Source: Shewanella pneumatophori
GTDB lineage: Bacteria; Pseudomonadota; Gammaproteobacteria; Enterobacterales; Shewanellaceae
Reading direction: 5' to 3'
Length of the DNA: 64,000 bases
Assembly (NCBI RefSeq): GCF_023283895.1
Contig: NZ_JAKILB010000007.1
Location: forward strand, 186,001 to 250,000
Shown here piece after piece: positions 1-8,405 of this stretch (its first letter is position 1; each line of letters begins with the position of its first letter). The notes beneath the pieces were generated by a model, which was not told where the DNA came from, did not search any database, and saw nothing but the letters and a program-made list of their open reading frames with translations. A program made the position numbers and the translations under genes.

Positions 1-8
1 CTAATAAA

Positions 9-557
9 ATGTCATCGCAATTAAGCTTATTAGTTTCCAGTTTTAAAGCAAAATATCCTAATGCAACGAGCGACAAAAGCCTTAAACAGCTTAGCCAAGT
101 TATATGGCGCAAGTATCATGAAAATATACGTTTTTTACTGGTTGGTGCTGGGGTTTTTGTTGTTGATTTTAATTTGTTTTTATTGCTTTCAAGCGTGTTT
201 GAACTGGCGCTAATGCCAGCAAGAGTGACTGCATTTATTATCTCTGTCGGTCTGTCTTGGGGGATTAATCGTAGCTGGACATTTAAAGGGCGTAGTAACG
301 TACTCAGCAAAGGGCATGGTAACGCAAGTTTTGAACTCGGAAATTATCAACAAAAATTAATACAGTTGGGTAAGCACTTATGCGTTGCGAGCTTTGCAGC
401 GCTAGCAAACTTGTCTTTATTTTATTGGGTAAATATCGTGCTGGCTCAGTTTGTTGATGATGTGAGCATTAGCCGCTTTATTGGCTTTGCAATAGGCGTA
501 TTAGCAGGATTAGTCGTTAATTGGCTGGGGGCTAATTATTGGACTTTTAGCAAGTAG
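9..557 (+). CDS. GtrA-like four-helix membrane protein
   Basis: A 182-residue inner-membrane protein with four predicted transmembrane helices (about 41-63, 70-88, 122-145, 155-175) in two pairs. Each pair ends in a similar motif, INRSWTF near residue 86 and ANYWTF near 175, which is the internal symmetry of the GtrA/DPMS1 family. Family members are proposed to flip or support polyprenyl-linked sugars for surface polysaccharide glycosylation; the substrate here is unknown. The N-terminal 40 residues are hydrophilic and cytoplasmic. The gene starts at the window edge with no clear ribosome binding site visible, so the true start could lie upstream. Upstream partners such as a glycosyltransferase cannot be seen. 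Family assignment is good; the role is inferred. Confidence 0.8.
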   Translation: MSSQLSLLVSSFKAKYPNATSDKSLKQLSQVIWRKYHENIRFLLVGAGVFVVDFNLFLLLSSVFELALMPARVTAFIISVGLSWGINRSWTFKGRSNVLSKGHGNASFELGNYQQKLIQLGKHLCVASFAALANLSLFYWVNIVLAQFVDDVSISRFIGFAIGVLAGLVVNWLGANYWTFSK

Positions 558-772
558 ACTTATATTTGTAACTAAGCTTATGTTCGAAAAAAAGTATGGC
601 CTAGCGGCGTTAAAATAGACCTCTTGTGTTACAAACTATTAACTAACGGTTTTACTCTGGCGTGAAAACCGTTAGTTTCAATAACCATAAATGATATGGA
701 TTAACGATATTGATAATACCGCGGTGAATAATGACACTGCGGCGAAAAATGGCTGACACAAGGAGCAAGCTT

Positions 773-2293
773 ATGCGTTTAGCGTATAAAGGATTAATTG
801 GTGTAGCTGTAAGTTTTGCAGCTTTGCCACTGCTGGCTAATGCAAATAACGCTGCAAAGTTAACTTTTAGCGAGTCTAAAATAAACGCGCCTTTTGAGCT
901 GACCCACCCGATTATTGCTGCAGACTTACTGCCGCAATCGGGCAAGGAACTGGTCGCTTTCGGGATTGATAATATGAGTCAGCGCCGGATGGCCATTTAC
1001 CAACTTGTTAATGGCCAATATAAATTGCTACATCAATACGAGCTGCCATTGGCGCTGCACAGCTTTGATATCACTGAGTCTACAACCGGTGGGCTACAAC
1101 AATTGTATTTCTTATCGCAAGATGAGTTGCTATTAATGTCGCCAGAGCAAAATCGCTCGAACCTTAACCTTGAAGTCGTAGCTGAGATAAATTCGTTATC
1201 CTTTAAAGACCGCCCAGACTTTATTAGTCGTGGTGAGTTTATTAAAGATCTCAATGCGGACAATCAGGATGACATCCTGATCCATGATTTTAATCAAGTG
1301 CATCTATTTTTGGCGGATGAGCAAGGATTTAACCGCCAGACTTTGCCTATTAAGCCGCAATCTCGCCTATTCGAAGATGGGGCAACTTACACCCAATCTA
1401 CGCTATATGTTAGTGATTTTAACCTCGATGGCTTAGCGGATATTATTAAAATTGGTGAGGGCGAGTTAGAAGTATATAAGCAGACAGACTTAAACCGTTT
1501 TGATCCCATCGCCCAGTATGTTTCTGTGAGTCAGCCTATAAGCGGTATTGATTGGTGGAATAAACGAGACGCTTACGGTGAGCAATTAGATCAAAGTGAG
1601 TTAGTGTATCGCAAAGTCGAAGAGCTTAAAGATCTGAATGATGACGGCGTTAGCGATATGGTGATCCGTTATACCAAAAGTACTGGTGTATTTGATCGTG
1701 TTAATGATTACGAAATTTACCTTGGTGAGGCGAAAAACGACAAAATCAGTTTCCCTAAAAAACCCAATAGCGTAGTTAGAGCTGAGGGCACATTAACCGG
1801 GTTAGAGTTTGTTGATATCGACAGCGACAATAAAGACGAAGTGCTGGTCGCAGGTTTTGATATTGGGGTGAGCCAAGTGGTTGGAGCCTTGCTATCAGGC
1901 AGCATAGATCAAGATGTGCATCTTTTTAAAATGGATGAAAATGGTCATTTTAATGATGAATCCAACGTAACCAAAGAAGTGGAGCTCAACTTTAGCTTGA
2001 GTTCAGGGCAGTCTGGTAGCCCAGTGGTTAAACTTGCCGATCTAAATGGCGACGGGCTAAAAGACTTATTGCTGTCGGAAGATGAATCAACCTTAAAGAT
2101 CTACTTAGGAAAGCCCGGTAAAGATCTATTTAGTCGTAATGCCCAAGAGCATGAGTTAGCACTGCCGGTTGAGGGCGGCATGTTGATGGTGGATGATTTG
2201 AATGATGATGGTAGAGAAGATCTGCTTATCAAATATGGTCGCCAAGACGATAAGTCTTTAGCTAATCAATTTAGAGTATTTTTTGCAGGATAG
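773..2293 (+). CDS. Secreted VCBS/FG-GAP repeat protein
   Basis: A 506-residue exported protein. The start at this ATG is chosen because AGGAGC lies just upstream and the product then begins with a signal peptide (basic MRLAYKG, hydrophobic core, ANA cleavage site near residue 25). At least six Asp-rich calcium-loop motifs of the FG-GAP/VCBS type are visible, for example DLNADNQDD, DFNLDGLAD, DLNDDGVSD, DIDSDNKDE, DLNGDGLKD and DLNDDGRED. This predicts a seven-bladed beta-propeller in the periplasm or at the surface. Such propellers serve in ligand binding or protein contacts; no catalytic domain is visible. The gene stands alone between a GtrA-like gene and a convergent small ORF, so context gives no function. 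Confidence 0.8.
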   Translation: MRLAYKGLIGVAVSFAALPLLANANNAAKLTFSESKINAPFELTHPIIAADLLPQSGKELVAFGIDNMSQRRMAIYQLVNGQYKLLHQYELPLALHSFDITESTTGGLQQLYFLSQDELLLMSPEQNRSNLNLEVVAEINSLSFKDRPDFISRGEFIKDLNADNQDDILIHDFNQVHLFLADEQGFNRQTLPIKPQSRLFEDGATYTQSTLYVSDFNLDGLADIIKIGEGELEVYKQTDLNRFDPIAQYVSVSQPISGIDWWNKRDAYGEQLDQSELVYRKVEELKDLNDDGVSDMVIRYTKSTGVFDRVNDYEIYLGEAKNDKISFPKKPNSVVRAEGTLTGLEFVDIDSDNKDEVLVAGFDIGVSQVVGALLSGSIDQDVHLFKMDENGHFNDESNVTKEVELNFSLSSGQSGSPVVKLADLNGDGLKDLLLSEDESTLKIYLGKPGKDLFSRNAQEHELALPVEGGMLMVDDLNDDGREDLLIKYGRQDDKSLANQFRVFFAG

Positions 2294-2424
2294 CTTGGGG
2301 TGCAGAGGCGAAATTCACATTAAGCGTAATATTATTTTATAGAGTTAGCGCGTTAATTTTTTTATTTCGTTTGGGCGAAAATCGGTGTTTCCCGCCTCTG
2401 CTTAACAGGGTACAGCCTGTTAAA

Positions 2425-2730
2425 TTAGTGACTGCGTAGTAGTTGCTTAATACGCAAGCCGAGAGACTTAGTTTGTTGCACTATGGGAAAGAGTTTTGGA
2501 TTCGACTTTTGCTCATTTTGGTGAACAATCTGATATACCTTTTTGGTCGTTAGGCCATAGTCTTTAGCGACATCAGATAGTAAACGACCTTTGATTTTAA
2601 CTTCGTTGATAACATTAAGGTTCATAGCATCCATCGGTATTTTCTCTTTCAATTCTAATGTGAATACATTAGTAGTTTGTACGTCTTTGAGCGTGGTGAC
2701 GGAATTCCCTTGCCAAGGTGTAGTGCTCAC
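2425..2730 (-). CDS. Small helix-turn-helix protein, orphan
   Basis: A 101-residue protein with a plausible homeodomain-like helix-turn-helix around residues 45-75 (core DVAKDYGLTTKKVYQIVHQ), resembling the DNA-binding part of transposase OrfA or Xre/SpoIIID-like small regulators. No catalytic transposase domain follows and no terminal inverted repeats are seen nearby. It may be an independent regulator or a domesticated remnant. The start is uncertain: the longest form uses GTG with only a weak upstream AAGG, while internal ATG codons near 2634 and 2625 would give 66-69 residue forms that keep the helix-turn-helix. The basic C-terminus (SLGLRIKQLLRSH) fits nucleic-acid binding. I do not recognise a specific gene. 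Confidence 0.5.
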   Translation of the reverse strand: MSTTPWQGNSVTTLKDVQTTNVFTLELKEKIPMDAMNLNVINEVKIKGRLLSDVAKDYGLTTKKVYQIVHQNEQKSNPKLFPIVQQTKSLGLRIKQLLRSH

Positions 2731-3069
2731 CTTGTCGTTACTCTTTGGTCTCTTTTATTGATTATTCTTATTGCCGTTGAGTACTCAAATATGAGTATGC
2801 TTAAGCTGTGCCAAACTGGCCAAATTTTTTAAGTCATTACAATTCATATGGTTAAATATCCATGCTTGATAAAAGGGCATTAGCTTGAAAACTTATTGCA
2901 CCGAATTGGAGCGTGAGTGCACACATTTAGTGCAATGTGGGTTGTTCAAAATTAACGCACTTGGGCGTTGAAGCATTGTTTAATCAGATCTGCTTTATAT
3001 ACTGCTAAAAAAATACAACTTATAAGTCGTCGCTTTTGTTATTCGCAAAAGCAGTTAGGAGTGGTAAAC
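2731..3069. other. Intergenic region between divergent genes
   Basis: This 339-base gap must hold the promoters of the helix-turn-helix gene and the OmpA-like lipoprotein. Visible elements are the palindrome GAGTACTC followed by a partial copy (GAGTATGC), and a 7-base inverted repeat ATTGCAC (2895-2901) / GTGCAAT (2930-2936). No convincing sigma-70 hexamer pair and no further ORF with a ribosome binding site were found. Confidence 0.4.
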
Positions 3070-3744
3070 ATGAGCGCAAAACGTAGTTCGATTCTTGCTG
3101 GTGGCTTAGCGGCTGTCATGCTGATTTCTGGTTGCCAAACAACCAACCCTTACACCAATGAATCTCAAAACGGTAAAGCGACTAACGGTGCATTAATTGG
3201 TGCTATCGCGGGAGCCGCAATTGGTGTGGCATCATCAAGTAAGAGTGACCGCGGTAAAGGTGCATTGATTGGTGCAGCCTCTGGTGCCGCGCTTGGTGGC
3301 GGTATCGGTTATTACATGGACGTGCAAGAAGCTGAACTGCGCAAGCAATTACAAGCGTCTGGCGTTAGCGTGACACGTAGTGGCGACAATATCATTTTGA
3401 ATATGCCAAATGATGTGACCTTTGGTGTTGATCAAACAGATTTGAGTCAACGTGTGCAGCAAGTACTTAATAGTGTTGTGCTGGTGGCGCTAGAATATGA
3501 CGAAACTAAACTTAACGTCATGGGGCACACAGATAGTTCGGGAGCAGAGTCTTATAACTTAAGACTGTCGCAGGTACGCGCAAGTGAAGTGGCAAATTAC
3601 TTAACTCAACATAAAGTGCCTGCGATGCGTGTTGCGTCTCATGGCATGGGTGAGTCAAAGCCAATTGCATCAAATCAGACTAAACAAGGCCGCGCTGAAA
3701 ACCGCCGGGTTGAGATTATTCTTAGCCCAATGCCAACAGCATAA
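3070..3744 (+). CDS. OmpA-family lipoprotein (YiaD-like)
   Basis: A 224-residue outer-membrane lipoprotein. The ATG chosen follows AGGAG and gives a lipoprotein signal ending in the lipobox LISGC near residue 20. Next is a glycine-zipper segment (about 35-85, with repeated GALIGAxxGAA patterns) that probably inserts in or packs on the membrane. The C-terminal OmpA domain (about 100-215) has the peptidoglycan-binding signature around VMGHTDSSG and the LSQVRA...GMGESKP...NRRVEI pattern. The architecture matches E. coli YiaD. It would anchor the outer membrane to peptidoglycan. It is monocistronic, with a terminator just downstream. Confidence 0.88.
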   Translation: MSAKRSSILAGGLAAVMLISGCQTTNPYTNESQNGKATNGALIGAIAGAAIGVASSSKSDRGKGALIGAASGAALGGGIGYYMDVQEAELRKQLQASGVSVTRSGDNIILNMPNDVTFGVDQTDLSQRVQQVLNSVVLVALEYDETKLNVMGHTDSSGAESYNLRLSQVRASEVANYLTQHKVPAMRVASHGMGESKPIASNQTKQGRAENRRVEIILSPMPTA

Positions 3745-3806
3745 GCCCGAAATTGCAGGCTGAACTAACCGTTAAAAAAGACTGATACCAATCAGTATAA
3801 GTATAA

Positions 3807-3829
3807 GCCATCTTCGGATGGCTTTTTTG
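3807..3829 (+). terminator. Rho-independent terminator after ompA-like gene
   Basis: A 6-bp stem GCCATC/GATGGC closes a TTCG tetraloop and is followed by a run of T residues. Confidence 0.85.
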
Positions 3830-4020
3830 ATCCAGAAATTCGAGTTTTAGACTTTTTGTCCATGATGGGTATAAATCTAGTGATTAAGGTCGCGTGGTTA
3901 AACACAAAGTGGCTTAGTCATGGCTTGGGCATTGTGCTTTGTTGGCGGATGTTTTCTCATTAGAAATAACAATATGTGATGACACATAGATAAGTCTAAT
4001 TAGAATATGAGCAAAATATA

Positions 4021-4812
4021 ATGAAGAAATGGTTGTTAGTTTCACTGTTAGCCCTACCTATCGCAGCCCAAGCGACCCCTATTGAATTAAGAGCTGCTGG
4101 CAGCCTTAAAAATGCAATGAATGATATCGTCAGTGCTTATCAGCAAGAAACTAAGCAGCAAGTTGATGCCGATTTTGGTCCATCGGGTCTATTAAGAAAG
4201 CGTATTGAAAATGGCGAACAAGTTGGCGTGTTTGCATCGGCCAATATGAAGCATCCGCAAACATTAAAAGCCGCAGGTAAAGGCGATAATGTGGTGATGT
4301 TTGCGCGCAACCAAATGTGTGCACTCGCTCAAGCCGATGTGAAAATTGATAGCATTGGTTTACTCGATGTCATGCTTGATCCTAGCATTAGGGTTGGCAC
4401 ATCAACGCCGAAGGCCGATCCTTCAGGCGATTATGCTTGGAAGATTTTTGCCAAAGCGGATGCAGTAAAAGCTGGCGCCAAAGCGACATTAGAGCAAAAA
4501 GCGTTGCAGCTTACTGGTGGTGAAAAGAGCGCTAAAGCTCCAAAAGGACGTAATACCTATGGTTGGGTAATGGAAAACAAGCGCGCAGATGTGTTTTTAA
4601 CTTACTGCACTAATGCGGTTTTGGCACAAAAAGAGGTACAGGACCTACAAATTGTACAAATGCCAGAGCCACTAGCTGTAGGTGCTAATTATGGCTTAAT
4701 TGTTCTAGATGATGCCCATGATGATGCATGGAAATTAGCGATGTTTATCTTATCTGCTTCAGGCCAAGAGATTTTAGCGGACTATGGTTTTGATGCACCG
4801 TTAAAGCAGTAA
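4021..4812 (+). CDS. ModA-like substrate-binding protein (orphan)
   Basis: A 263-residue periplasmic binding protein. The N-terminus is a signal peptide (MKKWLLVSLLALPIAAQA). The mature part begins with the ModA-type pattern ELRAAGSLKNAMNDIVSAY and later PSGLLRKRIENGEQVGVFASA, the two loops that hold the oxyanion in molybdate/tungstate binding proteins. The C-terminal half has the usual WxMENKRADVFLTYCTNA region. It therefore probably binds molybdate, tungstate or a related oxyanion. No permease (ModB) or ATPase (ModC) gene adjoins it: the next gene is an opposite-strand magnesium transporter. It either works with a transporter encoded elsewhere or has another role. Ligand identity is inferred. 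Confidence 0.78.
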   Translation: MKKWLLVSLLALPIAAQATPIELRAAGSLKNAMNDIVSAYQQETKQQVDADFGPSGLLRKRIENGEQVGVFASANMKHPQTLKAAGKGDNVVMFARNQMCALAQADVKIDSIGLLDVMLDPSIRVGTSTPKADPSGDYAWKIFAKADAVKAGAKATLEQKALQLTGGEKSAKAPKGRNTYGWVMENKRADVFLTYCTNAVLAQKEVQDLQIVQMPEPLAVGANYGLIVLDDAHDDAWKLAMFILSASGQEILADYGFDAPLKQ

Positions 4813-4832
4813 TAATGTCCGTCATGTTAAGC

Positions 4833-4860
4833 AAAAAGGCCGCGTAAGCGGCCTTTTTTG
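4833..4860. terminator. Bidirectional terminator between modA-like and mgtE
   Basis: Stem GGCCGC/GCGGCC with loop GTAA, preceded by five A and followed by six T. It can therefore stop transcription from both convergent genes. Confidence 0.88.
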
Positions 4861-4875
4861 TCTTTGGGCAAAGGC

Positions 4876-6240
4876 TTAATTTAGTAGGAAAATCGTCGCT
4901 AAACCTAAGAAAGCGAATAGTCCGATTACATCAGTAACAGTTGTTAGAACCATACCGCCAGCTAAGGCGGGATCAATATTCATTCGCTTCAACATCAGCG
5001 GAATGGTTGCACCGGCAAGACCTGCCACTGTCATATTGATAAGCATAGCGCCAGCAATCAATCCACCTAAGGCGATATCACCTTTCCATAACCATACTGC
5101 TGCAAATACAAGAACAGACCACAGCAAGCCGTTAAGGAAGCCAATGGCTAACTCTTTACCAATTAGCCAGCGAGAGTTGCTTTGGCCAATTTGACCAAGG
5201 GCAATACCACGGATCACCAGTGCTAACGTTTGATTACCTGCAACCCCGCCCATACTTGGTACAATGGTCATTAAAATTGCGATGGTAGCAAATTGCTCAA
5301 TGGTCCCTTCAAACATATTACTGACAGACGCGGCTAGCAATGCAGCAAATAGGTTTACAGTTAGCCACAGCGATCGGCGGAAGGTACTTTTTAATACCGG
5401 ACCAAAGGTGTCGGTGTCGTCATCCATACCGGCCATACCCATCATTGAGTGTTCGGCATCTTCACGAATAACATCGACCACATCATCAATGGTGATACGA
5501 CCTAGCAGTTTGTCATTTTCATCGATAACAGGGGCTGACACCCAGTCATGGCGTTCAAATAGCTGTGCGACTTCGCTGTCGGACATGCCAACAGGGATTG
5601 CTTCAAGATCTGACACCATTATTTCACGTACTGATGCATTTGGATCGCAGGTCAGTAGATCGGCAATACGCACACCGCCTAATACGCGGTCGTGTTTATC
5701 TACTACGTACAGCATATCGGTGGCTTCGGGGAGTTCACCGCGAATGCGCAGATAGCGCAAGATCACATCGATATTAACATCTGGCCTTAAGGTGACGGTA
5801 TCGGTATTCATTAAACTACCGGCGGTGTCATCAGGATACGACAGGGCTTGCTCAACTCGGACTCGGTCTTGCTTGCTCATCGACTGCAGCACTTGCTTAA
5901 AAATACTGTCTGGCAGGCTACGTAAAATGTAGGCTAAGTCATCTGTATCCATGCTTTGCGCCGCTTTTGCGACGCGCTCAGGACTCATTTGTGAAATTAG
6001 GCTATCTTTGAGTTCTTCACCCAGTTCATCGAGGATTTCACCTGTGTGTTCTTGGTCAATCAGTTGCCACAGCACTTGACGAGTGCGAGGTGGGGAAGAT
6101 TCGAGAATAAAGGCAATATCTGATGCGGCCATATCCTGCAACATGTTGCGAACATGGACAAACATACCGTTGCCTAATGCTTGAGTCAGCTGATTGAGAC
6201 GTTGGTCTGTTGTTTCATTGTCTAAGACTTCAATCGGCAT
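4876..6240 (-). CDS. mgtE: Magnesium transporter MgtE
   Basis: A 454-residue Mg2+ channel/transporter. The order of domains is typical: an MgtE N-terminal superhelical domain (about 20-125), two CBS domains (about 130-255) that sense cytosolic Mg2+, a plug helix, and five membrane helices (about 285-454). The conserved pore segment around PSMGGVAGNQTLALVIRG is present. Length matches the family (about 450). It would import Mg2+ (in some relatives also Co2+) across the inner membrane with gating by the CBS region. It follows npr on the same strand with a gap of about 90 bases, so it may be read as a separate unit. Confidence 0.93.
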   Translation of the reverse strand: MPIEVLDNETTDQRLNQLTQALGNGMFVHVRNMLQDMAASDIAFILESSPPRTRQVLWQLIDQEHTGEILDELGEELKDSLISQMSPERVAKAAQSMDTDDLAYILRSLPDSIFKQVLQSMSKQDRVRVEQALSYPDDTAGSLMNTDTVTLRPDVNIDVILRYLRIRGELPEATDMLYVVDKHDRVLGGVRIADLLTCDPNASVREIMVSDLEAIPVGMSDSEVAQLFERHDWVSAPVIDENDKLLGRITIDDVVDVIREDAEHSMMGMAGMDDDTDTFGPVLKSTFRRSLWLTVNLFAALLAASVSNMFEGTIEQFATIAILMTIVPSMGGVAGNQTLALVIRGIALGQIGQSNSRWLIGKELAIGFLNGLLWSVLVFAAVWLWKGDIALGGLIAGAMLINMTVAGLAGATIPLMLKRMNIDPALAGGMVLTTVTDVIGLFAFLGLATIFLLN

Positions 6241-6333
6241 AGCTCCCTCACAGGGTAGATTTAAAGGCGCTTATAGTAGCTTAAGTGCTAGATATGTGTG
6301 TTGATACTTACCAAAGATAAATCAGTTGATCAG

Positions 6334-6609
6334 TTAACAGTCTTCATCAAATTTAGCATCGATTAATTGGCAAACGGCATCGAGTGCTGTTTGCGCATCT
6401 GGACCTGTTGCAATGAGTTGCACACGTTTGCCCATTCCGGTTTCTAGCATTAATAAGCCTAGTACACTTGTTGCTGAAGCCTGTTTTTCACCTTGGATAA
6501 TGGTGATCTTAGCGTCGAACTCTGAGGCTAAAACGACAAGTTTTGTGGCTGCGCGAGCGTGTAGACCAAGCTTATTGCAAATGGTTACCTCACGCTCAAT
6601 GGTCGGCAT
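6334..6609 (-). CDS. npr: Phosphocarrier protein NPr
   Basis: A 91-residue HPr-like phosphocarrier of the nitrogen-related PTS. His17 in the motif [11 protein letters not shown] is the residue that accepts phosphate from PtsP (EI-Ntr) and passes it to PtsN. The protein also keeps the [10 protein letters not shown] region of the HPr fold. Its start overlaps the 3' end of rapZ by 14 bases, so the two are probably translationally coupled. The chain ptsN-rapZ-npr downstream of rpoN is the usual gammaproteobacterial arrangement and links nitrogen/carbon status to sigma-54 functions and potassium transport. Confidence 0.93.
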   Translation of the reverse strand: MPTIEREVTICNKLGLHARAATKLVVLASEFDAKITIIQGEKQASATSVLGLLMLETGMGKRVQLIATGPDAQTALDAVCQLIDAKFDEDC

Positions 6610-7450
6610 TTTTTAGCTCTCGGTGGCGGGCTTGTACCTTATGTTTACCATTTTTAAAGTGAGCCGCTAGGCGCTCGGTAATATAGACAGAGCGATGTTG
6701 GCCGCCGGTACAACCAATAGCTATGGTGAGGTAACTGCGGTTATTACGTTCAAGATCCGGTAGCCAGGTTGTGAGTAGATCTTCGATCTGCTTAATAAAT
6801 TGATTCACCCGTGGGCGCTCATTTAAAAAGTCTTGTACTGGCTTGTCTAGGCCTGTCATTGGGCGTAGATCTGGCTCCCAGTGCGGATTTGGTAAAAAGC
6901 GAACATCAAACATAAAGTCGGCTTCAGTTGGCATGCCGTGTTTAAAGCCAAATGATTCAAAATTAATCATTAGTTCTTTATCGACATTACCAAGCAAGAT
7001 CTCGCGCACCTGATCGTTTAGATCATAAATATTCAGGCTAGAAGTATCTATATAGTGATCAACGATATTAGCGAGAGGCTCAAGTAAGCGCGCCTCTGTT
7101 TCAATGGCTTCTTTTAACGAAACATTGTCGTGGGATAATGGGTGTAGACGTCGAGTTTCATTGTAGCGCTTAAGTAGCACTTCATCGCTCGAGTTTAAAA
7201 AGAAGCTTAGTAACTCAACGCCGTCCGGTAGAAAGGTAAGATGCTTAACTAGCTCTGCTTTATTTTCCGGTAGATTGCGTATATCGACACTGATAGCCAC
7301 AAGTTTAGTATTACCTGATAATTCTTTCAGTAATGTGCCCATCATAGGCAGAGGAAGATTATCGACACAATAGTAGCCGAGATCTTCTAGCATTCTGAGT
7401 AACACTGATTTACCTGAACCGGATCGACCAGAGACTAAAACAAGCTTCAT
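6596..7450 (-). CDS. rapZ: RNase adapter / nucleotide-binding protein RapZ
   Basis: A 284-residue protein with an N-terminal P-loop (GRSGSGKS, residues 8-15) and the RapZ C-terminal domain including [16 protein letters not shown] and a basic tail ([14 protein letters not shown]). In E. coli RapZ binds the sRNA GlmZ through the basic tail and delivers it to RNase E, which controls GlmS and amino-sugar supply for the envelope. Length agrees with E. coli (284). It lies between ptsN and npr and overlaps npr, as in enterics. Regulation of glmS by sRNA in this organism is inferred. Confidence 0.95.
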   Translation of the reverse strand: MKLVLVSGRSGSGKSVLLRMLEDLGYYCVDNLPLPMMGTLLKELSGNTKLVAISVDIRNLPENKAELVKHLTFLPDGVELLSFFLNSSDEVLLKRYNETRRLHPLSHDNVSLKEAIETEARLLEPLANIVDHYIDTSSLNIYDLNDQVREILLGNVDKELMINFESFGFKHGMPTEADFMFDVRFLPNPHWEPDLRPMTGLDKPVQDFLNERPRVNQFIKQIEDLLTTWLPDLERNNRSYLTIAIGCTGGQHRSVYITERLAAHFKNGKHKVQARHRELKNADH

Positions 7451-7571
7451 TGTATGATTACCTGATTGAAATATGAGGTTTATGACTATCGTTTGTATTG
7501 GTATAGATTAACTTTTTTAAGCCCTAAAGCAAGAGCTTAAGTGGATGCTGAAGCAGAAATCATCTAGCTGT

Positions 7572-7646
7572 AATAATTACTTAGGCCTTTAAATCATCAG
7601 TGTTTGAACACAGAAAACAACTTAAAGGCCTGAAATCGTAATTATT
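7572..7646 (-). other. Long imperfect hairpin at end of ptsN
   Basis: Nested inverted repeats AATAATTAC/GTAATTATT (outer) and AGGCCTTTAA/TTAAAGGCCT (inner, both perfect) enclose a small GTGTT/AACAC helix. The outer arm covers the ptsN stop codon. There is no strong T run on the minus strand, so this looks like an attenuator, RNA-processing or stabilising stem between ptsN and rapZ, not a full terminator. Confidence 0.55.
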
Positions 7647-8085
7647 GGGTAATGACTTGGTATAGCTCTGACTCGTTACTGGTTTTTCTCAACTGCTTAA
7701 GCACTGCTTTGTCGTTGAGTTTTTCCGCCATTGAAGACAGTGTTGCTAAATGCTGTTCACACTGATCTGATGGCACCAATAAGGCAAATAGAATATCGAC
7801 GGGTTGTTTGTCGATGGCGTCAAATGCGATTGGATCTTCACACTTCACCAGCACCGCAACCGGACGCTCTATATTGGTCAGCCTTCCATGCGGAATGGCT
7901 ATACCGTTACCTATACCCGTGCTACCCATTTTTTCTCTCGCCAAGAGACTTTCAAAGATCTCTTGTGAAGAAAGGGTAGGGTACTGGACAGCGGCAATAT
8001 CACTGATTAACTCCAATACCTTTTTCTTACTGCCCGGAGTGGCGCAGGTAGTGCACTCCGGCTGCAGGATGGTACTTAGTTCCAT
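7642..8085 (-). CDS. ptsN: Nitrogen-regulatory PTS EIIA (PtsN)
   Basis: A 147-residue EIIA-Ntr domain protein. The phosphorylatable His66 sits in GIAIPHGRL, the expected site. It receives phosphate from NPr, and in its unphosphorylated form regulates potassium transport and kinase partners in relatives. It follows hpf with only two bases between the genes, which indicates an rpoN-hpf-ptsN operon. After the stop codon a long hairpin separates it from rapZ. The size is close to the usual 150-160 residues. Confidence 0.94.
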   Translation of the reverse strand: MELSTILQPECTTCATPGSKKKVLELISDIAAVQYPTLSSQEIFESLLAREKMGSTGIGNGIAIPHGRLTNIERPVAVLVKCEDPIAFDAIDKQPVDILFALLVPSDQCEQHLATLSSMAEKLNDKAVLKQLRKTSNESELYQVITQ

Positions 8086-8087
8086 CG

Positions 8088-8375
8088 TTAGTGTTTAATT
8101 AGCTTCTCTTTGTGTTTAATTACCTGACGGTCGAGCTTATCGATCAGGGAGTCTATTGCGGCATACATATCCGCATGTTCCGAAACGGCAAAGACTTCAC
8201 CTTTTTTCAGGTGTATCTTGGCTTCGGCTGTTTGCTGCATTTTTTGTACATTCAAAATAACGTGCACATTATTGATCTGATCGAAATGCCGTTCAAGCTT
8301 TGTGAATTTTTCTTCCACATAGCCGCGTAATGAAGCGGTAATTTCGATGTGATGTCCTGTCAGATTGATTTGCAT
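8088..8375 (-). CDS. hpf: Ribosome hibernation promoting factor HPF (short)
   Basis: A 95-residue HPF/YhbH-type protein with the beta-alpha-beta-beta-beta-alpha fold. The start (MQINLTGHHIEIT) is chosen because GGAGG lies eight bases upstream; a start five codons earlier has no such site. The short length, without the dimerising C-terminal domain, marks the short-HPF form that works with RMF to make 100S ribosomes in gammaproteobacteria. It binds the decoding centre of the 30S subunit in stationary phase. It sits between rpoN and ptsN, as is usual. Confidence 0.94.
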   Translation of the reverse strand: MQINLTGHHIEITASLRGYVEEKFTKLERHFDQINNVHVILNVQKMQQTAEAKIHLKKGEVFAVSEHADMYAAIDSLIDKLDRQVIKHKEKLIKH

Positions 8376-8405
8376 ATATCGATCCTCCAAATGCCTAATT
8401 TTGAG

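Noticed and set aside
5264..5755. 163-codon plus-strand open frame
   Set aside because: Antisense to the conserved CBS and membrane domains of mgtE; Ser/Thr/Ile-rich translation typical of a shadow frame.
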